From: Deltaproteobacteria bacterium
GTDB taxonomy: Bacteria; Desulfobacterota; Desulfobacteria; Desulfobacterales; C00003060
Direction: 5' to 3'
Length of the DNA stretch: 64,000 nt
NCBI GenBank assembly: GCA_003647275.1
Contig: QMMN01000003.1
Coordinates: forward strand, 61,742 to 125,741
Shown: piece after piece, positions 35,006 to 43,789 of the stretch
Numbering within the stretch: the first letter of the stretch is position 1
Layout of the letters: each line of letters opens with the position of its first letter
Made by a program: the position numbers and the translations under genes
Notes under the pieces: generated by a model
Told to the model about the DNA's origin: nothing
What the model saw: only the letters and a program-made list of their open reading frames with translations
Databases searched by the model: none

Positions 35006-35953
35006 ATGTATCTTAACAAAAGCATTGCGGTTGTCGTCCCGGCCTATAATGAGGAAAGGTTGATTGAAAAAACACTGGTCTCCATTCCAGCTTTCGTGGA
35101 TCAAATCATCGTGATCGATGATGCCAGCACCGACCAGACATTAGATATTGTAAAACGACTTATGGTAAACGACGACCGGATCACGCTCATTGAACACCCA
35201 ACAAATCAGGGCGTTGGTGGCGCGATTATTAGTGGTTACAAAAAATCAATAGAAATGAATATGGATGTCACCGCTGTGATGGCAGGTGATGCCCAAATGG
35301 ATCCCGGGGATCTTGTCAGCATTATCGAGCCCGTTTGCCGCGAACAAGTTGAATATGCAAAGGGCAATCGACTTTTTGCTGGCGAAGCCTGGAAGATGAT
35401 CCCCAAAGTTCGATACATTGGAAACGCTTTTCTGTCCCTCCTTACCAAGGTGGCTTCGGGGTATTGGCACATTGCCGATTCCCAATGTGGTTATACGGCT
35501 ATTTCTATAAATGCCTTGCGAAGGATACCCCTTGATGACATTCATAAGCGCTATGGCACGCCAAATGACCTTCTTATTAAATTGAACATTGAGCACATCA
35601 AGGTTCGAGATGTTCAGGTAAAACCCATCTATAACATGGGTGAGGAATCCGGAATCCGAATATGGAAGGATGGTCCTTTCATTGCACTTCTCCTCCTTCG
35701 AGGGTTCTTCAAGAGGCTAACCAACAAGTACATCATTAAAGATTTTCACCCGTTGGTCTTTTTCTACTTTCTTGGCCTGACCCTTGCGCCCACAGGCACC
35801 CTGTTGGGATGCTATCTCCTAATTTTAAGAATTAAGGGGGTTGGAATCGCGGTAACGAGCGCTCTGTTTGCTTCATTCTTGTTTATATCTGGACTCCAAT
35901 CTCTTTTCTTCGCCATGTGGTTCGATATGGAATACAATAAAGATCTGAAATGA
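35006..35953 (+). CDS. Family 2 glycosyltransferase with C-terminal membrane helices
   Basis: This 315-residue protein has a GT-A domain (VVVPAYNEERLIEK, VIDDASTDQT, MAGDAQMDP as the metal-binding site near residue 93) and two membrane helices at about 250-310. This layout is shared by polyprenyl-phosphate sugar synthases such as GtrB-type enzymes. It would transfer a sugar to a polyprenyl carrier at the inner membrane. It follows the GT-C gene by 10 bp and is followed within 8 bp by a GT4 gene. Confidence 0.8.
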   Translation: MYLNKSIAVVVPAYNEERLIEKTLVSIPAFVDQIIVIDDASTDQTLDIVKRLMVNDDRITLIEHPTNQGVGGAIISGYKKSIEMNMDVTAVMAGDAQMDPGDLVSIIEPVCREQVEYAKGNRLFAGEAWKMIPKVRYIGNAFLSLLTKVASGYWHIADSQCGYTAISINALRRIPLDDIHKRYGTPNDLLIKLNIEHIKVRDVQVKPIYNMGEESGIRIWKDGPFIALLLLRGFFKRLTNKYIIKDFHPLVFFYFLGLTLAPTGTLLGCYLLILRIKGVGIAVTSALFASFLFISGLQSLFFAMWFDMEYNKDLK

Positions 35954-35960
35954 GGACAAC

Positions 35961-37229
35961 TTGAAAGTCTGCATATTGACCACTTCATTTCCAAGATTTA
36001 AGGAAGATTCCGCTGGCATCTTTATATACAATCTCTCTTGTTGGCTCTCAACGAGAGGGGTAAAAATCGAAATAATATCCCCACATGATTATGGCTGTAA
36101 ATATTCTGAAACTTGGGAGGGCATTAGAGTACATAGATTCCCCTACTTTTATCCCCATAGGTATCAAAGATTATGCTATCGGGCGGGTATACTTCAAAAT
36201 ATAAAAAGAGATATATTGGCTATGATTCAATTGCCCTCCTTTATTATTGCCCAAATCCTCTATTCTCTATGGATAATTAAAAAGGGGAATTTTGACGTAA
36301 TCCATGCCCACTGGTTATTACCTCAGGGACTGATAGGGATTTTTTGTAAAGGGATTTTTAAAATTCCCTGTATTACGACCATTCATGGTTCGGACATTTA
36401 TGGGATTAAATCTCCGTGGTTAAAGGCACTGAATGCAAAGGTCATAAAATATTCCGATGTCTGCACAGCAAACAGCAAGGCTACTGCCAGAGCGGCCCGC
36501 AAGATCTGTGAAGGGAAAAATATAGAGATTATCCCGATGGGGGTACAAGTTGTTAACCTTTTTGGAAAATCCTCCAATGCAGGCATCATGAGGAGAGCAT
36601 TGGGAATAAATGGACGGGTTGTGTTGTTCATAGGGAGGCTGATCGACTTGAAAGGGGTAGATTACTTGATTAAGGCCCTCCCCCATGTTCTGCAGAGGTG
36701 CCCTGACATAAAGGTTTTGCTGGTAGGCTCCGGCCCTCAGAAGGAGTATCTCGTAAAACTATCCAAGGATTTAGGCCTGGTAAATAGTGTGTTTTTTTTG
36801 GATAAAGTTCCACAGGAAGAAACATTAAAATTCTATTCCCTGGCAAGTCTCTTTGTCCTTCCTTCTATCGTAAATGACAGGGGAGAAACAGAAGGTTTGG
36901 GGATCGTACTACTTGAGGCCATGGCCAGCGGGGTGCCTGTCATTGGTAGCAATGTTGGAGGCATCCCGGATATCATCAAGGATGGTGAAACCGGACTGCT
37001 TGCCAAGCAAAAAGATCACAATGATTTAGCAAAGAAGATGATTAGGCTATTAACTGATGAAGAACTCAGAAACAAGCTAATCGAAAATGGGTTTAAGTCT
37101 ATAAAAGAAGATTTTTCTTGGGAGGTGATTTCTGATAGGTTTATAAAGATATACCAGGAAGTTACCAGGAAAAGAAATGGCCATTTCAACGACCTAGTCT
37201 CCAAATTGACATTGTACAAACACGAATGA
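35961..37229 (+). CDS. Family 4 glycosyltransferase
   Basis: This 422-residue GT-B enzyme begins with TTG 35961 behind GAGGAC. The N-terminal domain opens KVCILTTSFPRF; the C-terminal nucleotide-sugar domain has LFIGRLIDLKGVDYL and the EX7E motif in ETEGLGIVLLEAMASG (about residue 310). Such enzymes extend lipid-linked or capsule glycans in the cytoplasm. Base composition is already more AT-rich than the upstream genes, foreshadowing the next gene. Confidence 0.87.
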   Translation: MKVCILTTSFPRFKEDSAGIFIYNLSCWLSTRGVKIEIISPHDYGCKYSETWEGIRVHRFPYFYPHRYQRLCYRAGILQNIKRDILAMIQLPSFIIAQILYSLWIIKKGNFDVIHAHWLLPQGLIGIFCKGIFKIPCITTIHGSDIYGIKSPWLKALNAKVIKYSDVCTANSKATARAARKICEGKNIEIIPMGVQVVNLFGKSSNAGIMRRALGINGRVVLFIGRLIDLKGVDYLIKALPHVLQRCPDIKVLLVGSGPQKEYLVKLSKDLGLVNSVFFLDKVPQEETLKFYSLASLFVLPSIVNDRGETEGLGIVLLEAMASGVPVIGSNVGGIPDIIKDGETGLLAKQKDHNDLAKKMIRLLTDEELRNKLIENGFKSIKEDFSWEVISDRFIKIYQEVTRKRNGHFNDLVSKLTLYKHE

Positions 37230-37371
37230 TAAAATCCCGCCTGGAACGTTTAAGTCTCTTCAAAAAGAAGCGAAAAATGAGTCCCGGTAGATGAGGATGG
37301 ATAACTAAGGCCCAAACCTAGCTTTGAAACATGTCGTGTTTACGTTGTTTCCATATTGATAAGAAAAGCAC

Positions 37372-38592
37372 ATGATAGTCCAAGAAAATAGACCATTATA
37401 TAATCGAAAGTTTGCTATTTTAGAGCCTCATTCGGATTTTGCAACAAATCCAAGTTTGATGTGTTTAGTAGAAGAATTTATTAAAAATGGAGTTAATGTT
37501 GACATTTTTATGCCTGAAGATTCAAACTATCATAAAATTGGCAATATTGTTAACGTGTATCCATTTCCAAGAGAGTTTCAATTTTGGTTTGGCAGTGTCA
37601 AAAATACCTTATATAATTGGAGGTGGCTCCTAAGAGGCGCATATAGGGGTAAAAAAGTTTTATATAACAAAAAATATGATCTTGTATTTGGTATCAATAG
37701 TGAAGGAATAATATCAGCTTACAATTATTCTAAGAAGAACAATACGCCACTCATATATCTTTCTTATGAAATCTTTTTCCGAGATGAACTAATAAATGAT
37801 ATTGAAAAGAAGGAAAAAGATATAGAAGTTGATGCAAGTCAGCATGCACAGCTGATAGTTATCCAAGATGAGCGGAGAGCTGAGTTACTCGGTATAGAAA
37901 ATAGTATTCCAAATCAGAAATTTGTCTATCTTCCTGTTTCTCCCAGATCATCAAAAAATTTATACAAAACGGACTATCTTAGAAACAAATTTAAGATTCC
38001 AACAAACAATAAAATTGTTCTTCATTCTGGAAGTTTTGATGATTGGACATATGCTAAGGAATTACTTAATAATGTTCCTACCTGGCCAAAGTATTTCACT
38101 CTTGTCATTCACACTAGTCATTCTTCAACAAAACTGTCAAAATATATAAAAATAGCAAAAAATAGTAAAGTAGACAATGTTTTTTTCTCCTTTGATCCTT
38201 TAGGCCCTAAAGAATATGAGCAATTAGTTGCTTCTGCCGACATCGGGCTTGTACTTTATAAGGAAACTCCACACAGGAAAGCATCACACTCAAGATATTT
38301 GCAAAAAAACATTAGGAATATTGGATTATCTTCAGGTAAATTCTCTTACTACATGAAATATGGCCTGCCAATAATATCAATAAAACAAGATACGTACGGC
38401 CAGTTGCTCGGCAAATATAATTTTGGATATAATATAAGCAAGCCTGATGAGATGGCTGGTGCATTAAACAATATATTATCAAGGTACGAATATCATAGCA
38501 GGGAGGCTATGCGTTTATTTAAGGAGAAATTACAATTTGATTTGTATTGGCCTAATTTATCGAAAAGAATTATTGGTATCCTCGATGCCTAG
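37372..38592 (+). CDS. Probable GT4-like glycosyltransferase, AT-rich, probably acquired
   Basis: This 406-residue protein has a GT-B look: an N-terminal FAILEPHSDFATNPSL segment, IVLHSGSFDDW at the start of the second domain, and a C-terminal ASADIGLVLYKE region, but no clear EX7E motif. It is much more AT-rich than its surroundings (for example 16 G+C in 60 bases at 37441-37500), with AAA/ATA-heavy codon use. Horizontal acquisition is likely. Family assignment is tentative. Confidence 0.6.
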   Translation: MIVQENRPLYNRKFAILEPHSDFATNPSLMCLVEEFIKNGVNVDIFMPEDSNYHKIGNIVNVYPFPREFQFWFGSVKNTLYNWRWLLRGAYRGKKVLYNKKYDLVFGINSEGIISAYNYSKKNNTPLIYLSYEIFFRDELINDIEKKEKDIEVDASQHAQLIVIQDERRAELLGIENSIPNQKFVYLPVSPRSSKNLYKTDYLRNKFKIPTNNKIVLHSGSFDDWTYAKELLNNVPTWPKYFTLVIHTSHSSTKLSKYIKIAKNSKVDNVFFSFDPLGPKEYEQLVASADIGLVLYKETPHRKASHSRYLQKNIRNIGLSSGKFSYYMKYGLPIISIKQDTYGQLLGKYNFGYNISKPDEMAGALNNILSRYEYHSREAMRLFKEKLQFDLYWPNLSKRIIGILDA

Positions 38593-38654
38593 CTTGGGAT
38601 GATTTTAAGGGATTCGCCATGAAATCCATATTGAACTGCAAAAGAGAACGCACT

Positions 38655-38680
38655 CCCCGCAGCTTGAGCTTGCTGCGGGG
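38655..38680. terminator. GC-rich hairpin after the AT-rich gene
   Basis: CCCCGCAGC (38655-38663) pairs with GCTGCGGGG (38672-38680) over 9 bp around an 8-nt loop. No T tract follows on either strand, so it may be a repeat palindrome or RNA-stability element more than an intrinsic terminator. Confidence 0.4.
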
Positions 38681-38776
38681 TTAGAGCGCGAATCCAAAAA
38701 GGAACTTGGGATTCGTCGCTTATCACCAGAGACATGATTCAACGGGGCTTGCTGCGAGGCACTTCAATTATTGAAA

Positions 38777-39547
38777 ATGAAACATTCCGTTTTTTTTACA
38801 ATCCTGACCGCATCTTTGAACAGGGGGGCCACTATCAGAAGGACCTTAGAATCTGTCAAAAGTCAGAACTTCCAGAACCTAGAACATGTCGTCATCGATG
38901 GAGGATCACATGATGAAACGCTGGAGATTCTAAGAGAGTTCGAAAACATCTATAACCTCACATGTATTTCAGAACCAGATCGAGGTATTGGTGATGCCCT
39001 TAACAAAGGGCTGAGTCGAGCCCGTGGGCGATATGTGATAGTCATTCACGCAGACGACCAGCTCTTAGGCCCGGATATCCTGGAAAAGGTTTATCTCCTA
39101 TTGAAAGATGAACTTTTCGATATTCACAGCTTCCCTGTGATCTTAGACCATCCCGTTCATGGAAGAGTCCCCCTTAAACCTATTCAGGTTTTGTGGTGGC
39201 ATCACTTTAAAACCGTATTCCTACACCAGGGAAGTTTTGTGCATAGACGGGTGTATGCCCGGGTTGGGGGGTACCGAAAAGAATTTTCCGTAGCGCTGGA
39301 CTATGACTTTTTCTACAGAGCACTGATATCTCGTTGTACGGTGAAATTCGAAAAATTCCCAGTGTCTCTGATGGGGGGATCTGGTATTAGTAGCAATAAA
39401 GACTTTTTACTTGCGCGTCTTCAAGAAGAAGTCCGCGTTCAGAACTTGAATGAAAGAAATCCCTTCTGGCGCTTGGCCCAGTTGTTGTTCCGAACGTTTT
39501 ACTTCCCTTATAAAACCCAGGTCCTTCCGAGGTTGAAAACCGATTGA
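38777..39547 (+). CDS. Family 2 glycosyltransferase
   Basis: This 256-residue GT-A enzyme starts at ATG 38777 (TTG 38771 in frame). It carries FFTILTASLNRGATI, VVIDGGSHDETLEIL, the EPDRGIGDALNKG block and the metal site VIHADDQLL. The pattern is that of WcaA/colanic-type transferases that add a single sugar to a growing lipid-linked chain. G+C is back to normal here. It precedes a GT4 gene on the same strand. Confidence 0.85.
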   Translation: MKHSVFFTILTASLNRGATIRRTLESVKSQNFQNLEHVVIDGGSHDETLEILREFENIYNLTCISEPDRGIGDALNKGLSRARGRYVIVIHADDQLLGPDILEKVYLLLKDELFDIHSFPVILDHPVHGRVPLKPIQVLWWHHFKTVFLHQGSFVHRRVYARVGGYRKEFSVALDYDFFYRALISRCTVKFEKFPVSLMGGSGISSNKDFLLARLQEEVRVQNLNERNPFWRLAQLLFRTFYFPYKTQVLPRLKTD

Positions 39548-39630
39548 ACAGGAAGGAAGAATAAAGGCGCCATGGAGCCAAAATCCATCCAGTTGCGCTG
39601 CCGATGATAGCCTGTGAAGGAAAAGCATCG

Positions 39631-40623
39631 ATGAAAAACTTGTGTATTGTCAGCCCAATGGCTTGGGGAAGCGGTGCCTATGTCGTGCATACTATTTTGG
39701 AACGTCATCTTCCAGACTACCGCGTCAGGGCCTACCATCCTTATTGGGTCCTCTTTCCCTTTGTCTTGCCAGCAGTGGTTCCCCTTAAAGGAGCCCACCT
39801 GGTCCATTCCACTCCTGATTATGCAATATTTTTTTGCCGAAAGTCGGCACCGCTGGTGGTCACCTTCCACAACTATGTCCTGGACGGCTGGATGCGGGCC
39901 TATAGTTCATGGCTCCAAATCCTTCATTACGCAACCGATCTGCGCCTGTGGGTTCAGCAGGCCCTCAGAAAAGCGAATATGGTTACGGCGGTGAGTTACT
40001 TCACGGCCCGACTAGTACAGGAGGATCTGGGTAGCCACCGGTCCATCAAAGTGATCTATAATGGCGTAGATGAGGGTCGTTTTACGCCTGCACCTTCTTC
40101 AAGCTCCTTTCAAAAGGAAATTCGGGTCTTTTTTTCGGGAAATCTCACCCGGCGAAAAGGTGCTCATTGGCTCCCTGACATCGCAAGGCGGCTTAAAAAG
40201 AACGTGCGTATCTTTTATACTCAGGGTTTGCAGTCCCGAAGCATTCTGCCCCCTGATCCCCGCCTTCAACCCATAGGGCCGGTGCCCTTCGAAGAGATGC
40301 CAGCACTTTACCAACAGATGGATATCCTGTTAATGCCCACCGTCCGCGAAGGTTTTGGTCTGGCTGTGGCTGAAGCGATGGCCTGTGGCCTTCCTGTGGC
40401 AGCAAGTGATTGCTCATCCATCCCGGAACTGGTCGATGACGGCAAGGGAGGATTCTTGTGTCCGGTTGGCGATGTGGAGGCCTTTGCCGAGAAAATCAAT
40501 CTTCTGGCTGATTCGCCAAATCTCAGACGCGAAATGGGGGAATACAATCGAGCCAAAGTAGAGAAGATGTTTACGGCCAAACGAATGGCTGCTCAATATC
40601 AGCAGCTCTTTGAGTCTATATAG
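39631..40623 (+). CDS. Family 4 glycosyltransferase
   Basis: This 330-residue GT-B enzyme begins at ATG 39631, about 8 nt after GAAGGAAA (ATG 39604 is also in frame). It contains VIYNGVDEGRF, FFSGNLTRRKGAHW and the EX7E region REGFGLAVAEAMACG, all typical GT4 features. It ends the glycosyltransferase run; a cytoplasmic role in glycan assembly is expected. The sugar is unknown. Confidence 0.87.
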   Translation: MKNLCIVSPMAWGSGAYVVHTILERHLPDYRVRAYHPYWVLFPFVLPAVVPLKGAHLVHSTPDYAIFFCRKSAPLVVTFHNYVLDGWMRAYSSWLQILHYATDLRLWVQQALRKANMVTAVSYFTARLVQEDLGSHRSIKVIYNGVDEGRFTPAPSSSSFQKEIRVFFSGNLTRRKGAHWLPDIARRLKKNVRIFYTQGLQSRSILPPDPRLQPIGPVPFEEMPALYQQMDILLMPTVREGFGLAVAEAMACGLPVAASDCSSIPELVDDGKGGFLCPVGDVEAFAEKINLLADSPNLRREMGEYNRAKVEKMFTAKRMAAQYQQLFESI

Positions 40624-40729
40624 ATTGCAAGTATCCAGTAGGAGGCCTTTGAGACATTCTCCCGACTTATTTTGATGGCAATTAACAAACAGGTAAGCAC
40701 CCATCCAGCATCCGCGGAGGCACGACAAA

Positions 40730-41500
40730 ATGAAAATCGGCCTGATGAATGACCCTTCGGCATCTGTCTACGATGAAATCATCTCTTTTGGAAAAGCCCA
40801 ATACGATTTTGTAGACCTTACCATCGAAGGGCCTAATGCCCTGAATCCAGATCCGGAGAAGGTCCTTGCACTTCTTGACCAATATGGGCTGTCGGTTGTA
40901 GGACACACCGACCCCTGCCTTCCGTATGCTTACCCGATCCAATCGGTCCGCGAAGCCTGTTTCGAAGAACTGGAACGCTGTGCCAGGATTTTTTCCACCG
41001 TGGGAGCAACGATCATGAATATCCATCCCTGCTATTGCCGTCCGCCTGGTATGAAGCAGGATCTGGTCCAGCTAAATATCGAGGCCCTAAAACCCCTTGT
41101 GGAGATGGCTGCATCCTACGGTCTCACCCTTGTCTTTGAAAACTTCAAAGCCCCATTTGATTCAGTCTCTACCTACGCCCAACTTCTGCAAGAGGTTCCA
41201 GGACTCAAAGTCCATCTCGATGTCGGTCACACAAATTTTGGTAAAGATGACGTGGTCACCTTCTGTAAAGAGTTAGGCAGCCACATCAAACACGTTCATT
41301 TTTCAGACAATCGTTCAACAGATGATCATCACATGCCATTAGGCGTTGGAAGCGTTGATTGGAAAAAGGCAGTTGCTGCTTTGAAATCAATCGGATATAA
41401 TGGCACGATCACCCTTGAGGTATTTTGCGATGATACCAGCGTGTCATTCCAGTACCTAGAGATCAGCCGAAGGCTTGTGCTGAATCTCTGGAACAAATAG
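40730..41500 (+). CDS. Xylose isomerase-like TIM barrel (sugar phosphate isomerase/epimerase)
   Basis: This 256-residue protein matches the AP-endonuclease 2/xylose-isomerase-like superfamily: DLTIEGP near the start, NIHPCY, VFENFKAP, HLDVGHTNFG, KHVHFSDN and TLEVFCDD, which place the His/Glu/Asp metal ligands. Members include sugar epimerases and endonuclease IV; the size and lack of the full Nfo motifs favour a sugar isomerase/epimerase. Reaction unknown. It may belong to the glycan locus or to the dapB-glgC group that follows. Confidence 0.8.
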   Translation: MKIGLMNDPSASVYDEIISFGKAQYDFVDLTIEGPNALNPDPEKVLALLDQYGLSVVGHTDPCLPYAYPIQSVREACFEELERCARIFSTVGATIMNIHPCYCRPPGMKQDLVQLNIEALKPLVEMAASYGLTLVFENFKAPFDSVSTYAQLLQEVPGLKVHLDVGHTNFGKDDVVTFCKELGSHIKHVHFSDNRSTDDHHMPLGVGSVDWKKAVAALKSIGYNGTITLEVFCDDTSVSFQYLEISRRLVLNLWNK

Positions 41501-41512
41501 GATGAATCCCCG

Positions 41513-41541
41513 TTGATTTAAATACAAAATACGTTTATGAT
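41513..41541 (+). promoter_or_regulatory. Sigma-70 promoter of dapB-glgC
   Basis: TTGATT (41513-41518) and TATGAT (41536-41541) are separated by the ideal 17 bp. The -10 box lies inside the palindrome at 41530-41550. Confidence 0.6.
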
Positions 41542-41550
41542 ATAAACGTA
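41530..41550. promoter_or_regulatory. Putative operator palindrome
   Basis: TACGTTTAT and ATAAACGTA form a perfect 9+9-bp inverted repeat with a 3-bp centre, covering the -10 box. A second palindrome, TGTATATACA, follows at 41556-41565. Placement suggests repressor binding; the protein is unknown. Confidence 0.5.
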
Positions 41551-41633
41551 AGCTTTGTATATACAGAGCAAGAGGCCTTTTCCCTCCACCCAAAAAGGGG
41601 GAAAAAACAAAAACCCAAGCAAGGAGATGCATC

Positions 41634-42464
41634 ATGGATCCAATTAAAGTAATGGTCAATGGACTCCCTGGCAACATGTCCACCAAAGCAGCCGAACACA
41701 TCCTGCAAGACAGCAGCCTGAAACTCATCTCCTACGCTCTGACCGGACCTAAGACAGAAGCCACTGAAACCCAGATCGGTTCTGAAGCTGTCAGATTGAT
41801 CAAACCGAACGAGAGACAACAGATGATAGAATCTATCAAAAAGGCTGAAGGGATGATCATCTGTGTGGACTACACCCACCCAAGTGCCGTCAACGATAAT
41901 GCCGCTTTTTACTGTGAAAACGGCCTCCCTTTTGTCATGGGCACGACTGGAGGTGACAGGACGCTCCTTGTGAAGATGGTTCAGGAATCCGGCATAGCCG
42001 CGGTGATTGCTCCCAACATGGCCAAACAGATTGTGGCCTTCCAGGCGATGATGGAATATGCTGCCGAGACCTTTCCTGATGTCTTCAAAGGATATAGTTT
42101 GGAGATCAAAGAGAGTCACCAGCAAGGAAAGGCCGATACCAGTGGCACGGCCAAGGCCATGATTGGCTATTTTAACCGGTTGGGCATCCCATTCACCAAG
42201 GATCAGATCAGGATGGAGCGGGACCCAGAGGTTCAGCGATCCAAATGGGGGATCCCTGATGCCTATTTGAACGGACACGGATGGCATACTTATTCACTTC
42301 GCTCAGAAGACGGCACGGTCTTTTTTCAATTCACCCATAATGTCAATGGCCGGGAAATATATGCTAGGGGAACGATAGACGCCATTTATTATCTGGCCAA
42401 AAAGATCGACCAGGGCGTTAAAGGACGTGTATTCACCATGATCGATGTCTTAAAAGGGGTGTAA
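41634..42464 (+). CDS. dapB: 4-hydroxy-tetrahydrodipicolinate reductase, plant type
   Basis: This 276-residue enzyme reduces hydroxy-tetrahydrodipicolinate in the lysine/diaminopimelate pathway. It is of the plant-like class rather than the E. coli class: VMVNGLPGNMS at the nucleotide fold, GTTGGDRTLL, IAPNMAKQIVAFQAMME, SHQQGKADTSGTAKAMI and GREIYARGTIDAIYYLAKK. AAGGAG lies 7 nt before ATG. It is 3 bp before glgC on the same strand, an odd metabolic pair. Confidence 0.92.
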   Translation: MDPIKVMVNGLPGNMSTKAAEHILQDSSLKLISYALTGPKTEATETQIGSEAVRLIKPNERQQMIESIKKAEGMIICVDYTHPSAVNDNAAFYCENGLPFVMGTTGGDRTLLVKMVQESGIAAVIAPNMAKQIVAFQAMMEYAAETFPDVFKGYSLEIKESHQQGKADTSGTAKAMIGYFNRLGIPFTKDQIRMERDPEVQRSKWGIPDAYLNGHGWHTYSLRSEDGTVFFQFTHNVNGREIYARGTIDAIYYLAKKIDQGVKGRVFTMIDVLKGV

Positions 42465-42467
42465 AGA

Positions 42468-43733
42468 ATGCGTGATGTCATAGCCCTTGTGATGGCTGGC
42501 GGCAAGGGGGAACGTCTCTATCCTTTGACACAGGATCGATCAAAGCCTGCAGTGCCGTTTGGGGGCATATATCGAATCATAGATATCACCCTGAGCAACT
42601 GCATTAATTCCAATATCTACAAGATCATGATCTTGCCTCAGTATAAGGCACAGTCGCTTGTAGAGCACTTGGAAGCAGGGTGGAACATATTCAACTATGC
42701 CCTGGGCCATTATATGAAAATCGTGCCTCCCCAGATGCGCATAGGCGAAGACTGGTACCGTGGCACAGCCGATTCGGTCCGCCAAAATCTGTATCTCATA
42801 GAACGCGAAGTCCCCGAACATCTGCTCATCCTTTCAGGCGATCATGTTTACAAGATGGACTATGCCCGTTTTAGAGCCTATCATGAAGAAAAAGGAGCAG
42901 ATATAACTGTCTCGGTTATTGAGGTTCCTGTATCCCAGGCCTACCGTTTTGGAATCGTGGAGGTTGCAGGAGACTACAGGATAACCGGTTTCAAGGAAAA
43001 GCCCGCATCTGCAGAACCTATGCCGGGGGATTCTCGATATACCCTTGCCTCCATGGGGGTTTATATCTTCAAGGCCCAGGTGTTAATCGATCTATTGAAG
43101 GCTACTGACAAAAACGATTTTGGCAAAGACATTATTCCCATGGCATTGGGAAGGTATTCCATCTATGCCTTCCCCTATAAGAGAGAGAATCGAATTGAGG
43201 ATTTCGTGTATACGATCAAAAAGGACGGAAGCCGTGTGCGCGTTCTGGAGCCTTGTATAAGGGATTCCTCTTACTGGCGGGATGTTGGTGATCTGGATGC
43301 TTACTGGAATGCGAACATGGACCTGACGGGTGTAGACCCGATGTTCAACCTGTACGGTACCAAATGGCCGCTCAGGACATTCCAAATGCAATACCCCCCT
43401 GTCAAGACGATTTTCAGGGATATAGCTTCAAACAGGACCGGTATGGCCTTGGACTCCATTGTGTCACACGGCTCTATTATCAGTGGTGGTGTCGTCAAAA
43501 ATTCAGTGCTATCCTATAATGTGATTGTGAGAAGCTGGTCGGAAGTGCGGGAATCGGTCATCATGTCTGATGTGGAAATCGGCAGACATTGCAAAATCAT
43601 GAAGGCCATCATCGACAAAGGCAATCGCATACCACCGCATACTGAAATCGGATACAATCCAGAAGAGGACCGAAAGAGGTTTACGGTCACACCTCGTGGC
43701 ATCGTGGTCGTGCCAAAAGGGGCCTTTAAATAG
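42468..43733 (+). CDS. glgC: Glucose-1-phosphate adenylyltransferase
   Basis: This 421-residue enzyme makes ADP-glucose for glycogen. N-terminal signature VMAGGKGERLYPLT, then SKPAVPFGGIYRIID, the LSGDHVYKMDY catalytic region, GFKEKP, and the C-terminal left-handed beta-helix (about 300-421). It starts 3 bp after dapB, so they share a promoter. A minus-strand terminator overlaps its stop. Confidence 0.96.
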   Translation: MRDVIALVMAGGKGERLYPLTQDRSKPAVPFGGIYRIIDITLSNCINSNIYKIMILPQYKAQSLVEHLEAGWNIFNYALGHYMKIVPPQMRIGEDWYRGTADSVRQNLYLIEREVPEHLLILSGDHVYKMDYARFRAYHEEKGADITVSVIEVPVSQAYRFGIVEVAGDYRITGFKEKPASAEPMPGDSRYTLASMGVYIFKAQVLIDLLKATDKNDFGKDIIPMALGRYSIYAFPYKRENRIEDFVYTIKKDGSRVRVLEPCIRDSSYWRDVGDLDAYWNANMDLTGVDPMFNLYGTKWPLRTFQMQYPPVKTIFRDIASNRTGMALDSIVSHGSIISGGVVKNSVLSYNVIVRSWSEVRESVIMSDVEIGRHCKIMKAIIDKGNRIPPHTEIGYNPEEDRKRFTVTPRGIVVVPKGAFK

Positions 43734-43757
43734 AAAAGGGGTGGCCATTGCCACCCC
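43731..43757 (-). terminator. Intrinsic terminator of the HTH-membrane protein operon
   Basis: GGGGTGGC (43738-43745) pairs with GCCACCCC (43750-43757) over 8 bp around CATT. On the minus strand the hairpin is followed by TTTTCTATTT, so it ends the leftward operon; on the plus strand a T run is lacking. Confidence 0.7.
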
Positions 43758-43789
43758 GTCTCACCCTACCGGTCGATTTTTATTTATGC

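Noticed and set aside
40641..40690. Decayed MITE end near 40641
   Set aside because: Only a loose match (CGACTTATTTTG and AGGCC-TTT) with many mismatches and indels; could be chance.
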